A DNA stretch of 64,000 nucleotides. It comes from Clostridium sp. UBA4548 (lineage in GTDB: Bacteria > Bacillota > Clostridia > Clostridiales > Clostridiaceae). This document shows positions 52,444-61,435 of the stretch, piece by piece. A model generated the notes under the pieces. It ran no database searches. It was not told where the DNA came from and saw only the letters and a list, made by a program, of their open reading frames with translations. The stretch spans positions 176,822-240,821 of the forward strand of contig NZ_DGLI01000023.1 in assembly GCF_002387895.1 (NCBI RefSeq). The letters are read 5' to 3'. The translations under genes were made by a program, and so were the position numbers. How positions within the stretch are numbered: position 1 is the first letter of the stretch; each line of letters starts with the position of its first letter.

Positions 52444-52716
52444 AAAAAACCCGTCTCTAAAATAGAGACGGGTATATCCGCGGTACCACTCTTGTTGACT
52501 TACTAAGTCCACTCAAAAATTTAACGCATAGCTGCGACTTACCCTACTAAAGTAATCTGTTTCAGGCAGCTTCTCCAAGGTTCTCTTCCTATGTAGATAA
52601 GTTTTATACCCATCATACAACACTGCTGTGTCGCCACATTAGCTTCTTACGTTCTACAAGGCTTCCACTCTACCCCTGCTCGCTTTAAAACTTATAAGAA
52701 AGTACTGTCCTTTTCA
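52444..52716 (-). promoter_or_regulatory. T-box riboswitch of argS, AGA (Arg) specifier
   Basis: The minus-strand leader contains the T-box core AAGAGTGGTACCGCGG (52492-52477) followed by a terminator, CCCGTCTCTA/TAGAGACGGG with six T (52472-52444). Stem I uses ATAAGTTTTA pairing with TAAAACTTAT. Below it, the specifier loop has AGTA on the 5' side and GAA-G-AGA-A on the 3' side (AGA at 52584-52582), closed by AAGG/CCTT. This matches the loop-E layout GAA-N-codon-A of known T-boxes, so the specifier is AGA for arginine, in agreement with the downstream argS. Uncharged tRNA-Arg would stabilise the antiterminator. Confidence 0.93.
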
Positions 52717-52756
52717 TTGAATTTTTATAATTTATTTGTTTATATTTATAAATTGT

Positions 52757-52785
52757 ATTATAAATCTGATTTAAGGACTTGTCAA
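52757..52785 (-). promoter_or_regulatory. consensus promoter of the argS T-box transcript
   Basis: On the minus strand perfect TTGACA (52785-52780), a 17-base spacer and perfect TATAAT (52762-52757). Confidence 0.88.
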
Positions 52786-52834
52786 CAATGATCATTAATT
52801 TATAATAAGTCGCTATAAAGAAATGAAATTTTCA

Positions 52835-54451
52835 TTACAACTTATACATTTCTTCAACTTGTTTTTGAATCTCATTACTCTCTAAGTATTCATCATAAGT
52901 CATAGTTCTATCCATGACACCATTTGGTGTTACTTCTATGATTCTATTAGCAATAGTTTGGATAAACTGATGGTCATGAGAAGTAAATAAAACTGTTCCT
53001 GTAAAGCTAATTAAACCATTATTTACTGCTGTAATAGACTCTAAGTCTAAGTGGTTAGTAGGTTCATCTAGAATTAGTACGTTAGCGCTGCTTAACATCA
53101 TTTTAGATAACATACAACGAACCTTCTCTCCACCTGAAAGAACAGATGCTTGTTTTAAAGCCTCTTCTCCTGAGAATAACATTCTACCTAAAAATCCTCT
53201 AACAAAGCTTTCTGCTTTCTCCTCAGAGAATTGTCTTAACCAGTCAACTAAATTCATGTCACAATCATTAAAATATTGTGAGTTGTCCTGTGGGAAGTAT
53301 GCTTGTGAAGTTGTTATTCCCCATTTAAAGCTACCACTATCTGGTTCCATTTCTCCCATAAGTATCTTAAATAAAGTAGTTTTTGCAATACCATCACCTA
53401 AAAATGCAATTTTATCTCCCTTATTTACTCTAAAGCTCACTCCATCTAAAATTTTAACACCCTCAATAGTTTTAGATAAGTTCTCAACTGTAAGTAAATC
53501 ATTTCCTGCTTCTCTTTCTGGTTTAAAGCCTACGAAAGGATATCTTCTTGAAGAAGGTTTAATATCTTCAAGTGTTAATTTATCAAGTTGCTTTTTCCTA
53601 CTAGTTGCTTGTTTTGCCTTAGAAGCATTGGAACTAAATCTTGCGATAAAGGCTTGTAAATCTTTAATTTTTTCTTCCTTTTTCTTGTTTTGATCTTTAG
53701 CCATTTGAAGTGCTAATTGGCTAGATTCATACCAGAAATCATAGTTCCCAACATAGAGCTGTATTTTACTAAAGTCCACATCTGCCATATGTGTACATAC
53801 TTTATTTAAAAAGTGTCTATCATGGGATACTACAATAACCGTTCCTTCGAAATCCATTAGGAAATTTTCAAGCCATGTTATAGATTTTATATCTAAATGG
53901 TTAGTAGGCTCGTCTAGTAACAGAATATCTGGATGTCCAAATAAAGCTTGAGCTAAAAGCACCTTAACTTTTTCTGAACCATTTAAATCCTTCATTTTTT
54001 TACTGTGTAAATCTTCAGTTATTCCTAAGCCCATTAATAAAGTTGCAGCTTCACTTTCAGCTTCCCAACCATTAAGTTCTGCAAATTCCCCTTCTAGTTC
54101 AGAAGCTTTTATTCCATCTTCATCACTAAAATCTTCCTTTGCATATAATGCTTCTTTCTCATCCATAATTTCAATTAATCTTGCGTGACCCATCATTACT
54201 GTTCTTAAAACTTCTTCTTCATCAAATTGAAAGTGATCTTGCTTTAAAACTGCAAGTCTTTGTCCTGGAGTTATAGATACATCACCTGTATTAGGCTCGA
54301 TTTCTCCAGATAATATCTTTAAGAAAGTGGATTTTCCTGCTCCATTTGCACCAATTAGTCCGTAACAATTTCCTTCTGTAAACTTAATATTAACATCTTC
54401 AAAAAGCTTACGTGAACCATATCTTAAACTTACGCCTGTTGTACTTATCAT
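52835..54451 (-). CDS. ABC-F family ATPase, YbiT/YkpA type
   Basis: A soluble 538-residue protein with two ABC domains and no membrane part, as in ribosome-acting ABC-F factors. Domain 1 has Walker A GANGAGKST, signature LNGSE (instead of LSGGQ) and Walker B ILLLDEPTNHLD; the linker (about 235-300) is the charged P-site tRNA interaction region type. Domain 2 has signature LSGGEKVR and LILDEPTNHLD, but its Walker A reads GDGIAKTT, with Ala where the conserved Gly precedes Lys. I recall such degeneracy in the YkpA/YbiT subgroup. The ATG at 54451 follows GGAGGG; an upstream in-frame start at 54472 lacks a site. Probably a translation factor, not a transporter or a proven resistance gene. Confidence 0.88.
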   Translation of the reverse strand: MISTTGVSLRYGSRKLFEDVNIKFTEGNCYGLIGANGAGKSTFLKILSGEIEPNTGDVSITPGQRLAVLKQDHFQFDEEEVLRTVMMGHARLIEIMDEKEALYAKEDFSDEDGIKASELEGEFAELNGWEAESEAATLLMGLGITEDLHSKKMKDLNGSEKVKVLLAQALFGHPDILLLDEPTNHLDIKSITWLENFLMDFEGTVIVVSHDRHFLNKVCTHMADVDFSKIQLYVGNYDFWYESSQLALQMAKDQNKKKEEKIKDLQAFIARFSSNASKAKQATSRKKQLDKLTLEDIKPSSRRYPFVGFKPEREAGNDLLTVENLSKTIEGVKILDGVSFRVNKGDKIAFLGDGIAKTTLFKILMGEMEPDSGSFKWGITTSQAYFPQDNSQYFNDCDMNLVDWLRQFSEEKAESFVRGFLGRMLFSGEEALKQASVLSGGEKVRCMLSKMMLSSANVLILDEPTNHLDLESITAVNNGLISFTGTVLFTSHDHQFIQTIANRIIEVTPNGVMDRTMTYDEYLESNEIQKQVEEMYKL

Positions 54452-54473
54452 TTTCTTCCCTCCATATATCAAG

Positions 54474-54508
54474 AAAAAAGTTTTACCTTTTATTAATAGG
54501 TAAAACCT
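54474..54508 (-). terminator. terminator between the DEAD helicase and the ABC-F gene
   Basis: On the minus strand GGTTTTACCT pairs with AAGGTAAAAC, followed by TTTTTTC. It ends the helicase transcript just upstream of the ABC-F start. Confidence 0.8.
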
Positions 54509-54619
54509 TTATATATCTCTTTAGTTAAACACATAGTTCTTATTATAACACAAAACTTTATATTATACTACAATAATCTTAAAAATTATAAATCAATAAT
54601 TTTTCAACAAACTTTTATT

Positions 54620-55963
54620 TTAATTTGACTTTTTAGGTTTCTTTTGAAAATTAGTGTTTGTTTTTCTATTATCTTTCCTATTTTCAGCATATGCTGGTCT
54701 AGTATTTTTTTTATCTTTACCCGCTTCAAAATTTTCTGTTTTTTTTCTTTGTTCACTGGAATTGCTTTTGAAAGAAGGTTTTTTGTAGTCTGTAGACCTA
54801 GGCAATGAGCTATCGCCAGCTTTATATTCGCCATCAAATAATCTTCCATAAGAAAGTTCTTTATAATTAATCTTTATATTAAATTTATTTTCAAAGCTTT
54901 TAATTATGGGGATTTCTTTTTCAGTAACAATTGAAATAGCCATGCCTTTATTCCTGACTCTTCCTGTCCTTCCACTCCTATGTAGATAATCTCTAGGATC
55001 CTCAGGGATATCTATATTGAAAATATGAGTAACCCCTTCAATATCAAGACCTCTAGCTGCTAAATCTGATGCCACTAATAAATTTATTTTGCCACTCTTA
55101 AAATCTTCCATAACCTTTTTTCTTTCATTTTTAACAAAAGAGCCATGGATTCCATCTGCTTTTAAGCCATGATATTTAAGTTTTCCAGATAAAATCTCAA
55201 TTTCATCTGTTTTATTAATAAATGCTATTGCCTTTTTAGGTTTTAGTGCAGCCATAAGCTTTCTTAAAAGCAGTACTTTATCTCTTCTATCGCACACCAT
55301 AAAAATATGATTTATATTTTCATTTACTACAGAAGCTATCTTTTCTTTAATAATTTTAGGTTCTTTCATTAACTCTTTTCCCTTTACAATTACTTCTTCA
55401 GTAACTGTAGCGGAAAACATTAGAAGTTGTCTTTGCTTCAAGGTAGTTTTTATCACAGCTTTAATGGTTTCATAATTGTTTTCATCAAGCAATCTATCAC
55501 ATTCATCTATTACAATAGTTTTAACAGTATGAGCGGATATTTTTTTAAGTTTAATTAGTTCCAAAATTCTTCCTGGTGAACCAATTATAAATTGAGGTTT
55601 TTCTTTAAGATTTTCAATTTGTCTTTTTATATTTACATTCCCAATTATTACTGCTGAAGTTAGATTAAGTTTAGAATTTTCTCTAATAGTTTCTATAACT
55701 TTATTTACTTGAATAGCTAGTTCATGAGTTGGGGTCAACACAATAATTTGGTTTTCTCTTTTTTCATATTCTATCTTTTCTATTAGTGGTAGAAGATAGG
55801 CTAAAGTTTTACCACTTCCTGTTTCTGACTCTCCAATAATATCAGTCCCTTCAAGAACTAATGGTATAGCAGAGTTTTGAATTTTAGTTGGTATTTTAAT
55901 ATTTTGCTTCTCAAGGGCTTTAACTATTTCATTATTTATATTTAAGTCCAAAAAACTGGTCAT
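54620..55963 (-). CDS. DEAD-box ATP-dependent RNA helicase
   Basis: A 447-residue superfamily 2 helicase. The Q motif region (PTKIQNSAIP), motif I SETGSGKT, Ia TPTHELA, Ib GSPGR, motif II in the variant form DECD instead of DEAD, motif III SAT, motif V DLAARGLDI and motif VI HRSGRTGR are all present. The C-terminal tail (about 375-447) is rich in Lys, Asn and Arg (KKPSFKSNSSEQRKKTENF) and likely binds RNA loosely. It is divergent from lexA. Cold response, ribosome assembly and RNA decay are usual roles of this family; which applies is not visible. Confidence 0.92.
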   Translation of the reverse strand: MTSFLDLNINNEIVKALEKQNIKIPTKIQNSAIPLVLEGTDIIGESETGSGKTLAYLLPLIEKIEYEKRENQIIVLTPTHELAIQVNKVIETIRENSKLNLTSAVIIGNVNIKRQIENLKEKPQFIIGSPGRILELIKLKKISAHTVKTIVIDECDRLLDENNYETIKAVIKTTLKQRQLLMFSATVTEEVIVKGKELMKEPKIIKEKIASVVNENINHIFMVCDRRDKVLLLRKLMAALKPKKAIAFINKTDEIEILSGKLKYHGLKADGIHGSFVKNERKKVMEDFKSGKINLLVASDLAARGLDIEGVTHIFNIDIPEDPRDYLHRSGRTGRVRNKGMAISIVTEKEIPIIKSFENKFNIKINYKELSYGRLFDGEYKAGDSSLPRSTDYKKPSFKSNSSEQRKKTENFEAGKDKKNTRPAYAENRKDNRKTNTNFQKKPKKSN

Positions 55964-56096
55964 CTTATCATCTCCAAATTTTATATTTTAATAAAATTAT
56001 CTTTAAGTGCTTTATAAGAAAATTATTTGCATTTTTTAATAGTTTTATTAAGTAAGTATTTTGTTCAATATATTGTCAATAATTATAAGTATAGAA

Positions 56097-56135
56097 GAAC
56101 ATTAGTTTGATATCAACCATAAAATATGGTATAAT
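56097..56135 (+). promoter_or_regulatory. lexA promoter with overlapping LexA box
   Basis: TTGATA (56107-56112), a 17-base spacer and perfect TATAAT (56130-56135). GAAC ATTA GTTT (56097-56108) matches the GAAC-N4-GTT(C/T) operator form of clostridial LexA and overlaps the first bases of the -35, implying autoregulation. Confidence 0.75.
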
Positions 56136-56158
56136 TTATTTGAATGAGAGGTGTTTTC

Positions 56159-56767
56159 ATGATTGAAATAAAAAGTAATAAACAAAGCGAAATATATGAA
56201 TTCATTAAGCAACAAGTTTCCTTAAAGGGATACCCTCCTTCTGTTAGAGAAATTTGCGAAGCTGTTAATTTAAGTTCTACTTCTACCGTTCATGGCCATC
56301 TTTCCAGATTGGAAAAAAAAGGTCTTATTAGAAGAGATCCAACTAAGCCAAGAGCAATTGAAATTCTTATGGAATCTCCAATAAAAAAAGAAATGGTAGA
56401 TATCCCTATAGTAGGAAAAATTACAGCTGGGGAGCCAATACTTGCACAAGAGTCCATTGAAGATTTTTTCACACTACCTCTTAACTTTGTAAAAAGCACT
56501 GCTGAACTTTATATGTTAAAAGTTTCTGGTGAAAGCATGATTGAGGCAGGTATCTTTGATGGTGATCTAGCAATTATTGAAAAAACCTCTACTGCTTCTA
56601 ATGGAGACATTGTAGTTGCACTGATTGAAAATGAAGCTACTATTAAAAGATTTTTTAAGGAAGATGGATACATACGATTACAACCTGAAAATTCTTCTAT
56701 GACTCCTATTTTAGTTAAGGATTGCAAAATTCTTGGAAAACTTGCAGGGTTATATAGAAAATATTAA
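56159..56767 (+). CDS. lexA: SOS repressor LexA
   Basis: A 202-residue transcriptional repressor and self-cleaving protease. The N-terminal winged helix (residues 1-70) has PPSVREICEAVNLSSTSTVH with the recognition helix. The cleavage site is Ala90-Gly91 in KITAGEPI; the Ser/Lys dyad is Ser126 in SGESM and Lys163 in ATIKRFF. Length is normal. The ATG at 56159 lies 5 bases after GAGAGGTG. A LexA box in its own promoter indicates autoregulation. It faces the mutSL-miaA-hfq-ynbB cluster convergently and is divergent from the DEAD helicase. Confidence 0.97.
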   Translation: MIEIKSNKQSEIYEFIKQQVSLKGYPPSVREICEAVNLSSTSTVHGHLSRLEKKGLIRRDPTKPRAIEILMESPIKKEMVDIPIVGKITAGEPILAQESIEDFFTLPLNFVKSTAELYMLKVSGESMIEAGIFDGDLAIIEKTSTASNGDIVVALIENEATIKRFFKEDGYIRLQPENSSMTPILVKDCKILGKLAGLYRKY

Positions 56768-56793
56768 GAAGCTATTAAATAGCTTCTTATTTT
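56766..56793 (+). terminator. terminator of lexA
   Basis: AAGAAGCTAT (56766-56775), loop TAA, ATAGCTTCTT (56779-56788), then ATTTTT. It overlaps the last base of the stop codon. Confidence 0.88.
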
Positions 56794-56815
56794 TCTATAC
56801 CCTAGTTATTTTTAG

Positions 56816-58102
56816 TTATCCATTTAGCACTTTTGAAAGAGAAATTAAAATTCCAATCTTAGCATGATCGAAAGTTAAACCTCCCTGAAGGTAAGCAATA
56901 TAAGGTTCTCTTATAGGTGCATCTGCTGAAAGTTCTATAGAAGACCCTTGAATAAAAGCCCCTGCTGCCATTATAACTTGATCATTATATCCTGGCATAT
57001 CCCATGGCTCACACTCTACAAAGGAATCTATTGGAGAACCTGCTTGAATTCCTTTGCAAAACTTGATAAGTTTTTCTTTATCCTTGAATTTAATAGCTTG
57101 TATAATATCACTTCTTCTATCATCATGTTTAGGTAACACTTCAAAGCCTGCAAGTTCCATTATTCTAGCGCAGAATATGGCTCCTTTTACTGCTTCAATT
57201 GCAACATGAGGTGCAAGAAATAACCCCTGATAAAAAGTTCTCATTACACCAAAGGTAGAACCGCACTCCCCTCCAATTCCAGGTATAGTAAGTCTATAGG
57301 AGGCTTGAGTTACATACTGCTCTTTTCCTGCAATATATCCTCCCGTTGGAGCTATTCCTCCTCCAATATTTTTAATCAAGGAACCAGCAATTAAGTCCGC
57401 TCCAACATCAGTTGGCTCAATAGTTTCTATAAATTCACCATAACAATTATCAACAAAACAAATTATATTTTCATTTATGCTCTTAACTGCTTTGATAATT
57501 GGTTCTATGTCCTCTACTAGAAGAGATTTTCTCCAGCCATAACCAGTAGATCTTTGAATATGTACTAACTTTATACTTTTATCTTCTCTTAAAATTTCCT
57601 TCATTAACTCTATATTAACTCTTTGCTTCTCATCTAATTCAATTTGTCTGTAGTTCACTCCATATTCCTTAAGAGAACCAATATTGGTATTTCCACTAAT
57701 ACCAATTATGTTATGAAGAGTATCATAAGGAGTTCCACACACACTTAACATAGTATCATTCGGTCTTAAATTTCCAAAAAGTGCAGCTCCTATTGCATGA
57801 GTTCCATTAACAAAATGGGGCCTAACTAAAGCAGCTTCTGCATGGAAAATCCTTGCATACACCTTATCTAAAGCATCTCTTCCTATATCCCCATAACCAT
57901 AACCAGTAGAATTAGTAAAGTGCATATCACTGATTCTTTCTTGTTGAAAAGCACTTAATACTTTTAATTGGTTGTATTCTCTAATACTATCCAATTTATT
58001 GAATTGCTCTTGTACATCTTCTATAGCTCTTTCATACAACTTTAGTATATTATCATTTATCTTATATTCTTTTAGTAAAAACTCTTTAGTTAAACTTAAC
58101 AT
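56816..58102 (-). CDS. ynbB: YnbB-type PLP enzyme (methionine gamma-lyase family, 'aluminium resistance protein')
   Basis: A 428-residue fold-type I PLP protein of the YnbB family, annotated historically as aluminium resistance protein and placed near methionine gamma-lyase; its reaction is not established. Motifs: TNSTGYGYGDIGRDALD, RPHFVNGTHAIGAALFGNLR, CGTPYDTLHNIIG, FVDNCYGEFIE with the PLP-binding Asp, and AGSLIKNIGGGIAPTGGYI with the Schiff-base Lys. The ATG at 58102 is 8 bases after AAGGAG; the longer frame from 58156 has no site. The position behind hfq is conserved in clostridia and bacilli. A terminator-like hairpin lies between hfq and this gene, so it may be expressed partly on its own. 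Confidence 0.88.
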   Translation of the reverse strand: MLSLTKEFLLKEYKINDNILKLYERAIEDVQEQFNKLDSIREYNQLKVLSAFQQERISDMHFTNSTGYGYGDIGRDALDKVYARIFHAEAALVRPHFVNGTHAIGAALFGNLRPNDTMLSVCGTPYDTLHNIIGISGNTNIGSLKEYGVNYRQIELDEKQRVNIELMKEILREDKSIKLVHIQRSTGYGWRKSLLVEDIEPIIKAVKSINENIICFVDNCYGEFIETIEPTDVGADLIAGSLIKNIGGGIAPTGGYIAGKEQYVTQASYRLTIPGIGGECGSTFGVMRTFYQGLFLAPHVAIEAVKGAIFCARIMELAGFEVLPKHDDRRSDIIQAIKFKDKEKLIKFCKGIQAGSPIDSFVECEPWDMPGYNDQVIMAAGAFIQGSSIELSADAPIREPYIAYLQGGLTFDHAKIGILISLSKVLNG

Positions 58103-58202
58103 TTCACTTACTCCTTTTGTAGAATTTCTTAAATATACTATCATATTACAGTACATTAATCAAATTATAAAGAAAAACTTAAAAGTTAATTTATATAACA
58201 AT

Positions 58203-58230
58203 AAAAAATACACCAAAAGGTGTATTTTTT
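58203..58230 (-). terminator. terminator after hfq
   Basis: AAAAAATACACC (58203-58214), loop AAAA, GGTGTATTTTTT (58219-58230): a perfect 12-bp stem with T-runs on both strands, 9 bases after the hfq stop. Confidence 0.85.
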
Positions 58231-58238
58231 ATTTAAAC

Positions 58239-58499
58239 TTATTCTTCACTTTGCTCATTCGTGTTATTGAATAGTATTGGTCTTAATGGTGTAATAGTAG
58301 AAACTGCATGCTTATAAATAAGCATTTGTTGTTTTCCGTCTCCATTAGAAGTAACGTTTAAAACTACTGTAAAACTGTCAAAGCCTGATACAGTACCTTT
58401 AATTTGAAAACCATTAGTTAAATGAATTGTAACAGGAATTTTATTTTTTCTAGCACCATTTAAGAAAATATCTTGTAAATTATTTGTAGATTTACTCAT
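58239..58499 (-). CDS. hfq: RNA chaperone Hfq
   Basis: An 86-residue Sm-like protein that forms a hexamer and helps small RNAs pair with mRNAs. The Sm1 motif is QDIFLNGARKNKIPVTIHL with NGFQIKGTVSGFDSFTVVL, and the Sm2 motif is QQMLIYKHAVSTI (the usual YKHAISTI with Val for Ile). The C-terminus is short and acidic (NNTNEQSEE), as in Gram-positive Hfq. The ATG follows GGAGGTG by 5 bases. It lies 56 bases after miaA, an order also seen in E. coli (miaA-hfq). Confidence 0.96.
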   Translation of the reverse strand: MSKSTNNLQDIFLNGARKNKIPVTIHLTNGFQIKGTVSGFDSFTVVLNVTSNGDGKQQMLIYKHAVSTITPLRPILFNNTNEQSEE

Positions 58500-58555
58500 A
58501 CCCGCACCTCCAAAACTATAATGAAATTATTCTATAGATGATGAAAAAATCCTCT

Positions 58556-59503
58556 TTATTTTGAAATTATTTGTATATTTTCCAGAAAATCATTATATAT
58601 AAAATCCACAATAGCATCTTCATCGGAAAATTCATCTTTATTTACCCATTTTACTCTTGGATCTTTTCTAAACCAAGTAAGCTGCCTCTTAGCATAATTT
58701 CTACTAAATTGCTTTATCATCTCTATAGATTTTTCCAAAGAAATTTGCCCATCTAAATAATATAGTATCTCTTTATAGCCTATACCCTTCATAGATTGCA
58801 TATCAGAAGTATATCCTTCTTTTTGTAATCTTATAACCTCATCTATTAAACCTTTTTCTAACATGATGTCTACTCTTTTATTAATTCTATCATATAGCTC
58901 CTCACGATTCATGTTAAGTACATAATAGTGAACATTGTAAGGAATGTTATACAAATCTTCTTCCTTTGCAAACTGTGATATTGGCTTTCCCGTAACCTTG
59001 TAAACTTCTAATGCTCTTATGACCCTTTTTAAATCATTAGGATATAGCTTATTATAGCTATCTAAATCTATATCCTTAAGAAGATTATGCACATAGATGT
59101 TCCCTTTTTCTTCTGAAAGAGTTTCAAGATGTTTTCTATATTCTTCATCTCTATTTGTATTAGCAAAATTATAATTGTAAATTAGGGAATTGATATAGAA
59201 TCCAGTTCCCCCAACTATCATTGGAAGATTTCCTCTACTTTTTATGTTCTCTATGTCTCTCTCTGCTTTTTCCTTAAACATAGCCACGCTAAACTCTTCC
59301 TTAGGATCCACAACATTAATCATATGATGAGGTATTCCCTGCATTTCCTCTTCTGAAATCTTGGCAGAACCAATATCCATTTTTTTATAAATTTGCATGG
59401 AATCCGCTGATATTATCTCTCCCTTAAGTTTTTTAGCTAGATTAATTGAAATATTGGTTTTTCCCACTGCTGTAGGACCAGCTAAAATAAAAATATCTAT
59501 CAT
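58556..59503 (-). CDS. miaA: tRNA dimethylallyltransferase
   Basis: Adds a dimethylallyl group to A37 of tRNAs that read codons starting with U. The 315-residue chain has the P-loop GPTAVGKT (residues 8-15), SADSMQIYKKMDIGSAK, PHHMINVVDP, IVGGTGFYI and the RALEVYKVTGKPIS segment; near the end ETIKQ-type residues are replaced by RNYAKRQLTWFRKDPRV, typical of MiaA. The ATG follows GAGGTAG. It lies 19 bases after mutL. Confidence 0.96.
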   Translation of the reverse strand: MIDIFILAGPTAVGKTNISINLAKKLKGEIISADSMQIYKKMDIGSAKISEEEMQGIPHHMINVVDPKEEFSVAMFKEKAERDIENIKSRGNLPMIVGGTGFYINSLIYNYNFANTNRDEEYRKHLETLSEEKGNIYVHNLLKDIDLDSYNKLYPNDLKRVIRALEVYKVTGKPISQFAKEEDLYNIPYNVHYYVLNMNREELYDRINKRVDIMLEKGLIDEVIRLQKEGYTSDMQSMKGIGYKEILYYLDGQISLEKSIEMIKQFSRNYAKRQLTWFRKDPRVKWVNKDEFSDEDAIVDFIYNDFLENIQIISK

Positions 59504-59522
59504 AAAACTACCTCACCTTGCT

Positions 59523-61403
59523 TTATTGTATTCTTTTAAATCTCTTCTCTAGTTCTTGCAGCCCTATTTTAATTATAGTGGGTCTTCCATGAGGACAAGT
59601 GAAAGGGTCATTAATATATCTTAATTCTTCGATTAAAGTCTCCATTTCTTTTTCTGAAAGCTTATTATTTGCCTTAACAGCTGCTTTACAAGCAAGGGAT
59701 GCAATTTTGTCGTATTTTACATCTACAGTTCTTCCTGTGCCTAGAACTTTAAGGTTTTCAATAATATCATAAAATAGCCCCTTAACATCAGGTTTTCCCA
59801 GGAGCATTGGAACTTCTCTTATGGATACTGAGTTTCCACCAAAATCCTCAATAGCAAAGCCACAGGAAGTGAATACATCCTTATTTTCTATATAATAACC
59901 ATAATCCTCAAAGCCTAATTCAATAACTAAAGGAGTTAGTAGTATTTGACTTACTACCTGTAGTTTCAGTATAGCTTCTCTATACCTTTCAAAAAGTATC
60001 TTTTCATGAGCAGCATGCTGATCTAGTAGGTAAAGTTCATCTCCATATTCACCAAGAATATAGGTACTATTAAATTGTCCAATTAATCTAAGGCTAGGAA
60101 ACTTAGGAACTTTTACTTCCTTAAACTGTTGCTGGACTTTTATTTCTTTCGCATACTCTATATTTTCATTAGGCTTTTCATATATTTCTATACTTCTTCT
60201 TTGAGGAGCTTCCTCTTCATAGCTAGAAGTTTTTGCAGCTTCTTTATAACTTTCCTTTTCTGTAACACTATCACTAACCTCATTATTTATGGCAAAGCTA
60301 TTTTTATTAATAGCTTGAAAGTCTATAGGAAATTCTACAGCAGAAATTTGCTCTACCTTTTCCTTTGAACTCCTATCAGTATATATGTCTTCTTCAATAT
60401 CAAAGCTATTTCTTAAGCTTTCCCTCAAGACCTTGTGAACTCCATCAAATACTAACTTAAATACAGCCTTTTCATCAAAAAACTTAATTTCAGCTTTAGT
60501 AGGATGTACATTAGGATCAATGAAATCTGGAAAAATATCAATATAAACAAGAAAGAATGGAAATTTATTAACAGTTATAAAGGACTTAAAAGCATTTTCA
60601 ACTGCAGCAGTAATTAAACTACTCTTTATTAGTCGCTTATTAACAAAAATACTTTGTCTATTTCTACTACCTCGGCTTATTTCCCTATTTCCAATAAATC
60701 CATAAACTGATATTATATCGCTATGATTTTCAAAAGGAATTATGTTATTGTATACTTCTTTTCCATATACAGCTCTAATTGTATCCTTGGAATTTTGTGT
60801 ACCTAAACTTGCGAAAACCTCTTTCCCATTACTATATAATTTAAAGGTTACTCCATGGTTTCCTAAGGCTAGTCTTAAAACTAAATCATTTATTATACTA
60901 TTTTCTCTTTGAGGAGATTTTAGGAATTTCTGCCTTGCTGGTACATTATAAAATAGGTCTCTTATTTCAATAGTAGTACCAATATTAGCTCCTATATCTT
61001 TTATATATTTAATTTCTCCACCCTCTAGATACATTTCTTTTCCATATTGAAACTCTTCAGTTTTTGATACAATTCTAACCTTGGAAATAGCAGCAATACT
61101 TGCTAGAGCCTCTCCTCTAAAACCAAAGGTGTTAATAGCAAAAATTTCTTCAATATCACTTATTTTGCTAGTGCCATGGGGCATAAATGCCTTTTCTATA
61201 TCTTCAGGATGAATTCCATCACCATCATCACTTATTCTAATAAGACTAGTTCCACTATCTTCAATCTCTATGATTATATTTTTACCATTGGCATCAATAC
61301 TATTTTCCACTAATTCTTTCACAACGGAGCTTGCACGTTCAACCACCTCACCAGCAGCTATTTTATTTGCAGTATCCTGTGATAATAAGTTAATACGTTT
61401 CAT
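59523..61403 (-). CDS. mutL: DNA mismatch repair protein MutL, endonuclease type
   Basis: A GHKL ATPase and mismatch repair mediator (626 residues). ATPase motifs: VVKELVENSIDA, RISDDGDGI, HGTSKI and TFGFRGEALASIA. An acidic linker (about 335-425) precedes the C-terminal dimerisation domain, which carries the metal-dependent endonuclease motif DQHAAHEKILFE, plus ACKAAVKANNKLS and CPHGRPT. This is therefore the nicking MutL found in species lacking MutH. The ATG follows GGAAGTG. It starts 32 bases after mutS. Confidence 0.97.
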   Translation of the reverse strand: MKRINLLSQDTANKIAAGEVVERASSVVKELVENSIDANGKNIIIEIEDSGTSLIRISDDGDGIHPEDIEKAFMPHGTSKISDIEEIFAINTFGFRGEALASIAAISKVRIVSKTEEFQYGKEMYLEGGEIKYIKDIGANIGTTIEIRDLFYNVPARQKFLKSPQRENSIINDLVLRLALGNHGVTFKLYSNGKEVFASLGTQNSKDTIRAVYGKEVYNNIIPFENHSDIISVYGFIGNREISRGSRNRQSIFVNKRLIKSSLITAAVENAFKSFITVNKFPFFLVYIDIFPDFIDPNVHPTKAEIKFFDEKAVFKLVFDGVHKVLRESLRNSFDIEEDIYTDRSSKEKVEQISAVEFPIDFQAINKNSFAINNEVSDSVTEKESYKEAAKTSSYEEEAPQRRSIEIYEKPNENIEYAKEIKVQQQFKEVKVPKFPSLRLIGQFNSTYILGEYGDELYLLDQHAAHEKILFERYREAILKLQVVSQILLTPLVIELGFEDYGYYIENKDVFTSCGFAIEDFGGNSVSIREVPMLLGKPDVKGLFYDIIENLKVLGTGRTVDVKYDKIASLACKAAVKANNKLSEKEMETLIEELRYINDPFTCPHGRPTIIKIGLQELEKRFKRIQ

Positions 61404-61435
61404 AAACCCACTTCCTTTTATAAAGGATTATAAGG

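Noticed and set aside
54604..54849. 81-codon frame overlapping the 3' end of the DEAD helicase gene
   Set aside because: It lies in another frame over the low-complexity Lys/Asn tail of the helicase and has no independent support.
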